From: Candidatus Aminicenantota bacterium
Lineage (GTDB): Bacteria; Acidobacteriota; Aminicenantia; Aminicenantales; Saccharicenantaceae
Direction: 5' to 3'
Length of the DNA: 7,890 bases
NCBI GenBank assembly: GCA_022867105.1
Contig: JALHVH010000250.1
Coordinates: 1 to 7,890 of the forward strand
The translations under genes were made by a program, and so were the position numbers. The notes beneath the pieces were generated by a model. The model was given only the letters and a program-made list of their open reading frames with translations. It did not search any database and was not told where the DNA came from. This document shows positions 1-6,208 of this stretch, in pieces. Within the stretch, counting starts at the first letter, position 1. Every line of letters begins with the position of its first letter.

Positions 1-99
1 ATCCATTACGACGAGGCACTGGGTAACCTGGATTGGATTAGCGCCGGACTTCCGACTTATGTCGTCAAATCCTGGCAGCAGGTCGGCGCGGGAGTCTGA
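1..99 (+). CDS. C-terminal fragment of an unidentified protein (5' end outside window)
   Basis: Frame 1 is open from the first base to a TGA at 97-99 and gives 32 residues ending in SWQQVGAGV. The composition (aromatic, Gly- and Val-rich, GC-biased codons) looks like real coding sequence, but it is too short to place in a family and the start lies upstream of the window. It converges on the prepilin peptidase gene, whose stop is only 30 bases away. No clear terminator hairpin lies between them. It could be a chance open frame. No function is assigned. Confidence 0.45.
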   Translation: MHYDEALGNLDWISAGLPTYVVKSWQQVGAGV

Positions 100-129
100 C
101 TGCGAAGGCCTGCTGTCAGCGCTCAGCCC

Positions 130-900
130 TCACCGTCTGTAAAGGCTCAGGTATGCGTTGATAATCTTCCCCCCCCAAACAAGCGCCACGAATGCCGCCG
201 GGGCGAGGAACGTGCCGAAGGGAAGGGCGAACTGCATGCCCTTTTTCCGGACCAGGATGAAGAAGACCCCGACCGCGGCCCCGGCGAACGAAGCCAGGAT
301 GAGCGTTAAGACGGTCGGGAGCCAGCCCAGATAGGCCCCGATGACCAGGAGCATGGTCACGTCGCCCATGCCCAGTCCTTCCTTCCGGCGGACCAGAAAA
401 TAAGCTCCGTAGACGAAGAGCAGGAATCCGGACCCCACCGTGGCCCCAATGAGGGCCTGACGGAAGCTCATGTCCTGCCGGACCAATCCGTAGCCCAGCG
501 CCAGGACCAGGCCGGGTAGCGTGATCTCGTCCGGAAGGATCTGGTGGTAATAGTCGATGAACCCGAGGGCGATCATCGCGCTCGCGAACAGGCAGGATGC
601 GATGAAGGGAAATCCCAACGTCCGGCCGTGATGAAAATAGAGGAGGACGAATGACGCCGGCGTCAGGACCTCGACCAGGAAATAGGAAAACGGGATCCTG
701 AACCCGCAGTGACGGCATTTCCCGCGCAGGATAAGATAGGAAAAGAAAGGAACGTTGTCGTATGGCTTGATCCGCTTTTGGCAGTCGGGGCACGTCGAGG
801 GGGGCTTCAACAGGCTCATCTCGAGCGGGACACGGTAGATGACGACGTTGAGGAAACTGCCCCAGGCCAGGCCGATGAGCACGATGAGGACTAGACTCAT
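130..900 (-). CDS. pilD: Type IV prepilin peptidase / N-methyltransferase (PilD/GspO family, A24)
   Basis: Polytopic inner-membrane aspartic protease that cleaves the leader of type IV pilins or pseudopilins at the cytoplasmic face and N-methylates the new N-terminus. Seen: the N-terminal family motif GSFLNVVIYRVP (14-25); a cytoplasmic zinc-binding loop with CPDC (37-40) and CRHC (62-65); and two catalytic aspartates, D116 in FIDYYHQILPD and D180 in GLGMGD. Several hydrophobic segments cover the rest. At 256 aa it has normal family length and looks intact. I chose the ATG at 898-900 because it overlaps the upstream stop as ATGA (897-900), implying translational coupling; a GTG at 910-912 would add four residues. 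It is the last gene of the minus-strand operon behind an ABC exporter and a TPR-like protein. No pilin gene is in the window, so whether it serves pili, type II secretion or both is open. Confidence 0.95.
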   Translation of the reverse strand: MSLVLIVLIGLAWGSFLNVVIYRVPLEMSLLKPPSTCPDCQKRIKPYDNVPFFSYLILRGKCRHCGFRIPFSYFLVEVLTPASFVLLYFHHGRTLGFPFIASCLFASAMIALGFIDYYHQILPDEITLPGLVLALGYGLVRQDMSFRQALIGATVGSGFLLFVYGAYFLVRRKEGLGMGDVTMLLVIGAYLGWLPTVLTLILASFAGAAVGVFFILVRKKGMQFALPFGTFLAPAAFVALVWGGKIINAYLSLYRR

Positions 901-1745
901 CGCTTCCACCACATGGTCGGAGGTTTCACGTACCCCGTCGCCGCGTCATAAACGTAGTCCTTATCGTCCAGATCCCTGGGAAGAGAAGTCAGGATCCCTG
1001 CCGTCACGAGCCGGGACAGCTCTTCCGGAAGCCTTTTATACTTCTCCTTGAACTTCGCGACGGCCTCTTTCAGGGTGTCGATGTCCATCTCGGCCTTGAC
1101 CTGGTAAAGATGGTTCGAGGCGATCTTTTTCACCCGGTCGTCCGTGGCCGTGTTGTAGACCTCGAGCCAGGTCTCCCAGGATGTCTTGTAGTCCGTGACC
1201 TTTAACGCCGCGTTGGCATAGAGCCTCTTGGTGAAGTCGGGCGCTCCCGGTAAGACCATGGCCTTCTCGTAGTATTTCCGGGCCAGGTCGAAGTCCTTGA
1301 GTTGCCTCTGGGCGATGTGCCCGGCTTCGAATGGAAAGAGCCACATGTCGGGGTTCTTGGCGAATCCTCTGTCGAGGATCCTGAGGGCCAGAGGGATGTC
1401 GCGGGCTTCCTGGCCGGCGATCATGGAGCCGACCTCGTAGGGGTCCGTGTACCGGGGGTCCAACTCGGCGATGATGGCAAAGATATGGTCGAGATAGGTG
1501 AACCGGTCGGCGATCTCGTAGGTGCTGTAGTACTGGATGGCCCAGAGGTAGATCATGTCGGCGGCCAGTCCGGAATATCCGAAAGTGGCGTATTTCAGGA
1601 ACTTACCGGAGGGGACGTAGATGATGGATGAACCGGGGATTTTCGCGCGGAGAATCTTGTCGGTTTCGAGCTTCAATCCTATGAAGCCCGCGCACGTCGC
1701 GACGAGGAACAGGGCGAGGGCGAAGCCTCCGGAGATCCGTTTCAA
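897..1745 (-). CDS. Membrane-anchored TPR-like protein with a pseudopilin-like C-terminal segment
   Basis: Probably an envelope scaffold protein; its exact function is unknown. Seen (282 aa from the TTG start): basic KR followed by one hydrophobic segment at about 8-24, then a soluble region of paired helices resembling TPRs at about 80-200 (for example DIPLALRILDRGFAKNP and DLARKYYEKAMVLPG). The C-terminus (about 226-272) reads KFKEKYKRLPEELSRL, then GILTSLPRDL and YVYDAATGYV, a pattern like the end of GspG-type pseudopilins. Cys18 lies in the hydrophobic segment, but Thr at -1 makes a lipobox unlikely. The start chosen is TTG (1743-1745): GAGGGA sits 6 nt upstream, and the TTGA overlaps the permease stop by 4 bases. 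The in-frame ATG at 1770-1772 would add nine residues, overlap the permease gene by 31 bases and has no good ribosome binding site. Upstream open frame to 2117 is a shadow of the permease. Its place between an exporter permease and pilD suggests a role in pilus or secretion assembly. Confidence 0.8.
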   Translation of the reverse strand: MKRISGGFALALFLVATCAGFIGLKLETDKILRAKIPGSSIIYVPSGKFLKYATFGYSGLAADMIYLWAIQYYSTYEIADRFTYLDHIFAIIAELDPRYTDPYEVGSMIAGQEARDIPLALRILDRGFAKNPDMWLFPFEAGHIAQRQLKDFDLARKYYEKAMVLPGAPDFTKRLYANAALKVTDYKTSWETWLEVYNTATDDRVKKIASNHLYQVKAEMDIDTLKEAVAKFKEKYKRLPEELSRLVTAGILTSLPRDLDDKDYVYDAATGYVKPPTMWWKR

Positions 1746-2506
1746 ATAAAATCCCTCTTTCGGAAAACCCATATCGCCAACCCGAGCACGAAGGCCGCAT
1801 AAAAGACGCCGTAAAGCGTCGAATAGACGAAGATCTTCGGTGGGATGGGCAGGCCGTGGACGACCTCGGTCTTGAAGTTGAAGTTCTCGAGATCGGGAAG
1901 GAACGTGTAGAGCGCGCGGGCCAGCGTCCTCCCGGTCCCCGGTTTCATCTTCTTGATGAGCGTCTCGAGCCCCCAGGAGAGGTGGCCGATAAGATAGAAG
2001 GAGAGCGAGAAGATCGAGCTCAGGATGGGCGTCGAGAAGGTCGAGAAGAGGATGGCCACGGCCGTGATGAGCATGAGTTCCAAAAAGATGAAGAGGATGG
2101 CCGTGAGCATGGGCCATTCGACCTTGAACGTATGGAAGAAGAGGACGGCCAGGAAGATCGCGGCCATGAGGACCGTCATGATGAAGAGCGTCAGAACGAG
2201 GCCCAGGTACTTCCCGAGGATGAACTGGGCCCTGTGGATGGGCTTCGAAAGCAGGGTGAAGATCGTCTTCTTGTCGATCTCCTTGTAGACGAGTCCCGTC
2301 CCCATCAGGATGGCCATGAGGACGCCGAAGAGCGAGATCGAAGCCAGGCCGACGTCCTTGATGATCTTGACCCGGTCCCCGACCGTCAGGATGGCTAGGA
2401 CGCGGGAGAAGACGATACAGACCGCTGCGAAGAAGAAGAGGAGGTAGAGGACCCGGTCCCGCTTGGCCTCCTTGAACGTGTTCAGCGCGATCGTCCCGAC
2501 TTTCAT
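1742..2506 (-). CDS. ABC-2 type transporter permease
   Basis: Inner-membrane permease that should pair with the ATPase encoded just upstream to form an exporter or an energy-transducing envelope complex; the substrate is unknown. Seen (254 aa): an N-terminal amphipathic start (TIALNTFKEAKRDRVLYLL), about six hydrophobic segments (roughly 18-38, 56-72, 100-125, 133-155, 161-177, 227-247), and the family-typical cytoplasmic stretch after the second one (YKEIDKKTIFTLLSKPIHR), followed by QFILGKYLGL. There is no fused ATPase and no large extracytoplasmic domain, as in the ABC-2 permease superfamily of about 250 aa. The ATG at 2504-2506 overlaps the ATPase stop as ATGA and is preceded by GAGG about 6 nt upstream, so the two genes are translationally coupled. 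Stop at 1742-1744 overlaps the next gene's TTG start. Confidence 0.92.
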   Translation of the reverse strand: MKVGTIALNTFKEAKRDRVLYLLFFFAAVCIVFSRVLAILTVGDRVKIIKDVGLASISLFGVLMAILMGTGLVYKEIDKKTIFTLLSKPIHRAQFILGKYLGLVLTLFIMTVLMAAIFLAVLFFHTFKVEWPMLTAILFIFLELMLITAVAILFSTFSTPILSSIFSLSFYLIGHLSWGLETLIKKMKPGTGRTLARALYTFLPDLENFNFKTEVVHGLPIPPKIFVYSTLYGVFYAAFVLGLAIWVFRKRDFI

Positions 2507-3420
2507 GTGCGCCTCACCATGTCCACGAAGATGTCCTCGAGTGTTTCGGTGCGGGGGATGAGGGATTCGATCTTCGCCTTCTTGTCACGGACAAGCTCGA
2601 GGACCCGGCCGACCTTGTCCTCGTCGTAGACCTTGAGGAGAACTTTCCCGCCGTGAACCGACAGGCTCTCGCCCAGCCCGGCCAGCTCCGCGGGGGCGAG
2701 CCCCGAGACCGTCACCTCAGTGAAGAGGACTTTCTCCGAAATGAGGTCATGGAGCGTGCCCTGGTTGATGATCCGGCCGCCGACGATGATGGCCACGCGG
2801 TCGCAGATCATCTCGATGTCCTGGAGGATGTGGGAGGACAGGAAGATCGTCTTTCCTTCCTGCTTGAACCGGACGATGATGTCCCGGATCTCCTTCCGGC
2901 CGATCGGGTCGAGCCCGCCGAGCGGTTCGTCCAGGATGACTAGCGAAGGGTCGTTTATGAGGGCCTGGGCGAGCCCGACGCGCTGGAGCATGCCGCGGGA
3001 GAATTTCCGGAGATGGAGGCCGGCGGCCTTTTCCAGGCCGACGAGCTTGAGGAGGGAGGCGATCCGGGCCTCTTTTTCGGCCTTGTTGAGGAGGAACAGG
3101 TCCGCGTAAAAAGAGAGGAACTCGCGGGCCGACAGGTAATCATAGAAGTACGGGTTCTCGGGAAGGAAGCCCACCTTCTCCCTGGCCTTGGGCGAGAGGT
3201 GCGGCCGGCCGAAGATCTCGACCGTCCCCCGGTCCGGGAAGATGAGGCTCAGGACGCACTTGATCGTGGTCGTCTTCCCGGCCCCGTTCGGCCCGAGGTA
3301 TCCGAAGATTTCGCCCTCTTCGACGGCGAGCGAGATCCCCTTCAGGATCTCCTTTTTCTTGGGGATGAAACCGGTGCTGAACGACTTGTGGAGATCCTCG
3401 ATCTTTAGGGCATTTGCCAT
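2503..3420 (-). CDS. ABC transporter ATP-binding protein (DrrA/NatA-like exporter ATPase)
   Basis: Cytoplasmic ATPase subunit that powers the permease encoded directly downstream. Seen (305 aa): Walker A GPNGAGKTT (43-51); a Q-loop region with PEN (87-89) instead of a glutamine, common in this ABC-2 subfamily; a degenerate signature FSRGMLQR (140-147) instead of LSGGQ, also common there; Walker B VILDEP (161-166) with D-loop GGLD (168-171); and H-loop SSH with H197. A C-terminal extension of about 70 residues ends in TLEDIFVDMV, the usual tail of DrrA/NatA-type ATPases. All catalytic residues are present. The gene is first in the operon. No Shine-Dalgarno is visible before the ATG; a sigma70 promoter at 3436-3464 would leave a leader of only about 10 nt. 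Neighbours suggest a pilus-linked system like M. xanthus PilH, but drug, lipid or sodium exporters share this architecture. Confidence 0.95.
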   Translation of the reverse strand: MANALKIEDLHKSFSTGFIPKKKEILKGISLAVEEGEIFGYLGPNGAGKTTTIKCVLSLIFPDRGTVEIFGRPHLSPKAREKVGFLPENPYFYDYLSAREFLSFYADLFLLNKAEKEARIASLLKLVGLEKAAGLHLRKFSRGMLQRVGLAQALINDPSLVILDEPLGGLDPIGRKEIRDIIVRFKQEGKTIFLSSHILQDIEMICDRVAIIVGGRIINQGTLHDLISEKVLFTEVTVSGLAPAELAGLGESLSVHGGKVLLKVYDEDKVGRVLELVRDKKAKIESLIPRTETLEDIFVDMVRRT

Positions 3421-3435
3421 GATGTGCTTAAGCCA

Positions 3436-3464
3436 TTTTTAGCTTATGGGCGGACGATTGTCAA
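3436..3464 (-). promoter_or_regulatory. sigma70-type promoter of the ABC-TPR-pilD operon
   Basis: On the minus strand a perfect TTGACA (3464-3459) is followed after 17 bases by TAAAAA (3441-3436), a 4-of-6 match to TATAAT. The expected transcription start near 3429 leaves a leader of about 9-10 nt before the ATG at 3420, which fits the lack of a ribosome binding site there. Confidence 0.55.
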
Positions 3465-3510
3465 GATAATGGCTGGACCGGCAGCTGGCTTGACCCGTTC
3501 GCCGACGCTA

Positions 3511-3604
3511 CCCCGCCATGAAAGGCGGGGACGCGAAGCGCGAAGCGAGGCTCAGGGTTAACCCCGAACAAGTCCCGGCACTTATGCCGGGGAATCGAGG
3601 GGTT
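3511..3604. repeat. REP-like cluster of stem-loops in the divergent intergenic region
   Basis: First hairpin: CCCCGCC (3511-3517) pairs with GGCGGGG (3524-3530) around a 6-nt loop. Second: AACCCC (3560-3565) pairs with GGGGTT (3599-3604), enclosing an internal loop and an inner stem CCCGGCA (3574-3580) with TGCCGGG (3585-3591) around CTTA. Between them are a 10-bp palindrome GGGTTAACCC (3555-3564) and a short tandem CGCGAAG x2 (3532-3545). Two imperfect palindromes in opposite-facing array resemble REP/BIME elements or the remnant of a small palindromic transposable element. Only one copy is in the window, so repetition in the genome is not shown. No transposase is nearby. Confidence 0.45.
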
Positions 3605-3616
3605 GACAAACGGAAG

Positions 3617-3643
3617 TTGAATAAAAGCGCGGTTTTTTATAGA
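3617..3643 (+). promoter_or_regulatory. Possible promoter of the first FadL-type gene
   Basis: TTGAAT (3617-3622) and TATAGA (3638-3643) are separated by 15 bases, shorter than ideal. TATAGAC is repeated directly at 3638-3644 and 3646-3652, giving a second possible -10. A perfect TTGACA at 3603-3608, at the edge of the stem-loop block, lacks a well-spaced -10. The region is AT-rich compared with its surroundings, but the exact promoter is uncertain. Confidence 0.3.
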
Positions 3644-3701
3644 CTTATAGACAGCATCTTTTACAGACAAGCGTCCGGGCGACGCGTAATGAGGGGAATT
3701 A

Positions 3702-5042
3702 ATGAAAAAGTGGGTTTCATTTCCAGTCTTGTTTCTCTGGGGGACCGCCCTGGTCTTCCCGAGCATCCTGACGAATTCCAACCAGAGCGCGCAATACTTC
3801 CGTCTCTTGTCCCGCAACCCGTCCACCGACATCGACGCCGTTTACTACAATCCGGCGGGCTTGACCAAGCTCGCGAACGGCTGGCACTTCTCACTGTCCA
3901 ACCAGACGATTTTCCAAGAAAAGAAAATCGACAATGCCTTCCCGCTGCTCAACAACGGCAAATACACGGGCAAAACCACGGTCCCCTTCTTCCCAAATGT
4001 CTACGCGGTTTACAAGAAGGACCGCCTGGCCCTGTCCCTCGGCTTCGGTCCCAACAGCGGAGGCGGATCGGCGGATTACAGCCGCGGTCTGCCGTCATTC
4101 GAAACAGCCATCGCCTCGCTCCCCGTGCTCCTCACGAGCATGGGGATCCCCACAACCCAGTATGCCGCGGATATCGCGTTCAAGGGCAGCTCGGTCTTTT
4201 TAGGCTTCCAGGCAAACGCTTCGTATGCGCTGAGTGACGTGATCTCCGTCGCCGCCGGAATCCGGTACATCCAGGCGAAAAACACCTACGAGGGCGCCAT
4301 CAAGAATATCCGGATCAACGCCTCCATCCCGCCGTACATTAACCCTACCGCTCAGCTGATCTCCGCGGCCCAGTTCTTCACCCAGATCGGCCAGCCTGCC
4401 CTGGCCATGTCCGTCGGCGACAAGACGGTGGATGCGGAGCAGACGGGAACGGGCTGGACACCGATCCTGAGCCTGAATCTGAGCCCGATCGACGGGCTGA
4501 ACATCAGCGCCAAATACGAATTCATTACCAAACTGGAGCTCCTGAACAATACGGCCAAAGACGATACGGGCATGTTCCCGGACGGACTGAAGACAAACAG
4601 GGACATCCCGGCCATCCTGTCGCTCGGCGTGAGCTACGCGCTGACGCCCCGATGGCGCGCCCTGGTGTCCTTCAATCAGTTCTTCGACAAGAACGTGAAT
4701 TGGGACGGCCAAGAGAAACTCATCAATAAGTACACATATGAGCTGAGCATCGGGACGGATTTCGACCTGAGCGACATGCTGACCATCAGCGCGGGATATC
4801 TGCGCACGCAGTTCGGCCTCAGCAAAGACTACCAGACCGACCTGGGTTTCGAACTGTCCGCCGACTCCGTGGCGCTCGGCGCGCGCCTGAAACTGGGAAA
4901 GCTGGACCTGGACCTGGGCGGGCTCTATACGTTCTACAAGGACGACAAGATAACGCTGCAGTCCCCCATCTTTGGAGCGTACTCGGAAAGCTACAAAAAG
5001 ACGAACGTCGGCTTCGCCGTCGGCCTGGGCTACCACTTTTAA
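3702..5042 (+). CDS. Outer-membrane beta-barrel protein, FadL/OmpP1 (TodX) family, Bacteroidetes-like type
   Basis: Predicted outer-membrane channel for hydrophobic compounds such as long-chain fatty acids or hydrocarbons. Seen (446 aa, about the length of E. coli FadL): a signal peptide of about 23 residues (MKKW, then a hydrophobic core to about residue 22), then NSNQSAQYFR and DIDAVYYNPAGLTKL (NPAG at 50-53), the family's N-terminal hatch signature. Alternating hydrophobic/polar strands follow, and the protein ends in GLGYHF with a terminal Phe, the usual barrel-assembly signal. The N-terminus (LTNSNQ, then the IDAVYYNPAG motif) resembles FadL-like proteins of Bacteroidetes more than E. 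coli FadL; this is from memory. The ATG is preceded by GAGGGG at 3691-3696, spaced 5 nt. It stands alone, divergent from the ABC-pilD operon, with a long hairpin after its stop. The substrate cannot be read from the sequence. Confidence 0.88.
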   Translation: MKKWVSFPVLFLWGTALVFPSILTNSNQSAQYFRLLSRNPSTDIDAVYYNPAGLTKLANGWHFSLSNQTIFQEKKIDNAFPLLNNGKYTGKTTVPFFPNVYAVYKKDRLALSLGFGPNSGGGSADYSRGLPSFETAIASLPVLLTSMGIPTTQYAADIAFKGSSVFLGFQANASYALSDVISVAAGIRYIQAKNTYEGAIKNIRINASIPPYINPTAQLISAAQFFTQIGQPALAMSVGDKTVDAEQTGTGWTPILSLNLSPIDGLNISAKYEFITKLELLNNTAKDDTGMFPDGLKTNRDIPAILSLGVSYALTPRWRALVSFNQFFDKNVNWDGQEKLINKYTYELSIGTDFDLSDMLTISAGYLRTQFGLSKDYQTDLGFELSADSVALGARLKLGKLDLDLGGLYTFYKDDKITLQSPIFGAYSESYKKTNVGFAVGLGYHF

Positions 5043-5070
5043 GCCCAGCCAAGAGCACTCAAAAAGAAAC

Positions 5071-5102
5071 GGGTGCTCCGGGCCTCCGGCCCGAGAGCGC
5101 CC
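5071..5102 (+). terminator. Long GC-rich hairpin after the first FadL-type gene, likely terminator
   Basis: GGGTGCTCCGGGCC (5071-5084), loop TCC, then GGCCCG (5088-5093), one bulged A, and GAGCGCCC (5095-5102) form a 14-bp stem with one G-U pair. It starts 28 nt after the stop. No T-run follows on the plus strand, while the bases on its left read as a T-rich tract on the minus strand. It may therefore end transcripts imperfectly, stabilise the 3' end, or act on the opposite strand. Confidence 0.5.
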
Positions 5103-5196
5103 CGATGTTATCCCCGCGTCATTTGACTGGTTTTCCGTCGGCGTCGATGAGTTTGATGGTGACCCACATTCAATATCCCGTGCGGTCGCGATCACT

Positions 5197-5216
5197 GTTT
5201 TACCCTGGTTTTACCC
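5197..5216 (+). promoter_or_regulatory. Direct repeat upstream of the ureohydrolase promoter, possible activator site
   Basis: GTTTTACCC occurs at 5197-5205 and again at 5208-5216, an 11-bp period (one helical turn). It sits directly upstream of the poorly conserved -35 region and about 47 bp before the expected transcription start, where class II activators bind. No regulator is identified. Confidence 0.35.
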
Positions 5217-5218
5217 AC

Positions 5219-5247
5219 TAGCTTTCACGAAGAGCCTATTATATAAT
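5219..5247 (+). promoter_or_regulatory. Promoter of the ureohydrolase gene
   Basis: A perfect -10 TATAAT lies at 5242-5247. At 17-bp spacing the -35 position (5219-5224) reads TAGCTT, a poor match. The expected start near 5254 leaves a leader of about 16 nt containing the ribosome binding site AAGGAG (5257-5262), 7 nt before the ATG. A strong -10 with a weak -35 fits an activated promoter. Confidence 0.6.
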
Positions 5248-5269
5248 TCTCGACGCAAGGAGATCCGAA

Positions 5270-6115
5270 ATGTCCGACTTCGGCGGCGCCCTCAAACCCC
5301 TCACCGAACATTCCGATTACAAGATGGCCATCCTCGGCGTGCCTTTCGACGAGAAATCTTCGTTTCTAAGGGGGGCCGCCGGCGGCCCGCGTGCCATCCG
5401 GCAGGCTTCGACGGGGAAGTGCTACAACGAATACACGGAACTCGGCGTCAACCTGGCGGAAGAGACCGTGCTCGTCGACCTCGGCGACGTCGACACGTCC
5501 GGCGACGCGGACAAGTCCTTCGCCCTGACGGAGAAGGCCGTGGCCGGGATCCTGGACAAAGATGCCGTGCCCGTCGTCCTCGGGGGCGACCATTCCATCA
5601 CTTATCCCGTCATCAAGGCCTTCGCCCGGAAGCACAAACCGCTCGACATCCTCCATTTCGACGCCCACCCGGACCTCTACGAGGACCTCTACGGGGACCG
5701 CCTGTCGCACGCCTGCCCGTTCGCCAGGATCATGGAGGACGGCCTCGCCCAAAACCTGGTCCAGGTGGGGATCCGGGCGGCGACGCCTGACCACAAGGCC
5801 AGGGCCTTGAAGCACGGCGTCCGGATGATCGAGATGAAGGAGATCCGCGACCCCCTCTTCCTCAAGTTCGCCAACCCCCTTTATATCTCCTTCGACCTGG
5901 ATGCCCTCGATCCCGCCTTCGCGCCCGGGGTTTCGCACCACGAGCCCGGCGGCCTTTCCACCCGGCAGGCCATCCAGATCATCCAGGCCCTGAAGGCCAG
6001 GATCGTCGGATTCGACATCGTCGAGCTTAACGCGTCCCGGGACGCCTCCGGCATCACCGCCGCCGCGGGGTTCAAGCTCTTCAGGGAGATCGCGGGAAAG
6101 ACGATCAGGCCGTGA
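5270..6115 (+). CDS. speB: Ureohydrolase: agmatinase / arginase family
   Basis: Cytosolic binuclear metal (usually manganese) hydrolase releasing urea from a guanidino compound, most likely agmatine to putrescine, or arginine to ornithine. Seen (281 aa): every metal-site motif of the family, namely GGDHS (105-109, H108), DAHPD (131-135: D131, H133, D135), and SFDLDALDP (207-215: D209, D211), followed by FAPGVSHHEPGG (217-228) and the C-terminal DIVELN (249-254) with SGITA downstream. The middle stretch SHACPFARIMEDG (146-158) and QVGIR recalls plant-type arginase/agmatinase sequences as I remember them, so the substrate is not settled; guanidinobutyrase or guanidine hydrolase are other options in this family. 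The start has AAGGAG spaced 7 nt and a TATAAT upstream. No other polyamine or arginine gene is in the window, so context does not help. The symbol follows usual annotation of bacterial agmatinases and is provisional. Confidence 0.9.
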   Translation: MSDFGGALKPLTEHSDYKMAILGVPFDEKSSFLRGAAGGPRAIRQASTGKCYNEYTELGVNLAEETVLVDLGDVDTSGDADKSFALTEKAVAGILDKDAVPVVLGGDHSITYPVIKAFARKHKPLDILHFDAHPDLYEDLYGDRLSHACPFARIMEDGLAQNLVQVGIRAATPDHKARALKHGVRMIEMKEIRDPLFLKFANPLYISFDLDALDPAFAPGVSHHEPGGLSTRQAIQIIQALKARIVGFDIVELNASRDASGITAAAGFKLFREIAGKTIRP

Positions 6116-6208
6116 ACGGGAAAACGGCACCCCGGTTTCTTAGATGGCATGCGGCAAGAAAGCGGGTTCGTTGAGACGGTGGGTCTTATTAATGAGGAGG
6201 GAGGAAAT

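Noticed and set aside
1773..2117. Long N-terminal extension of the TPR-like protein (open frame up to 2117).
   Set aside because: It is His-, Arg- and Pro-rich, lies entirely inside the permease gene in another frame, and the true start is clearly near 1745.
2503..3420. Degenerate ABC signature (FSRGM) and PEN at the Q-loop, considered as signs of an inactive ATPase.
   Set aside because: Both variants are usual in DrrA/NatA-type ATPases, and Walker A, Walker B and the H-loop are intact.
3555..3608. Possible integron attC-like site, from the AAC...GTT inverted outer arms.
   Set aside because: The arms do not match RYYYAAC or GTTRRRY, there is no integrase or cassette array, and the structure fits a REP-like palindrome better.
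4200..5195. 331-codon minus-strand open frame across the first FadL-type gene.
   Set aside because: Composition is rich in Gln, Val and Arg as expected for an antisense shadow, with no recognisable domain or ribosome binding site.
5366..6130. 254-codon minus-strand open frame across the ureohydrolase gene.
   Set aside because: Low-complexity Gly/Val/Asp-rich shadow of a strongly supported gene.
6105..6135. Two ACGG motifs after the ureohydrolase stop, considered as a guanidine-II (mini-ykkC) riboswitch.
   Set aside because: The motifs overlap the gene end, are not in the loops of two tandem hairpins, and the following gene is not a guanidine transporter.
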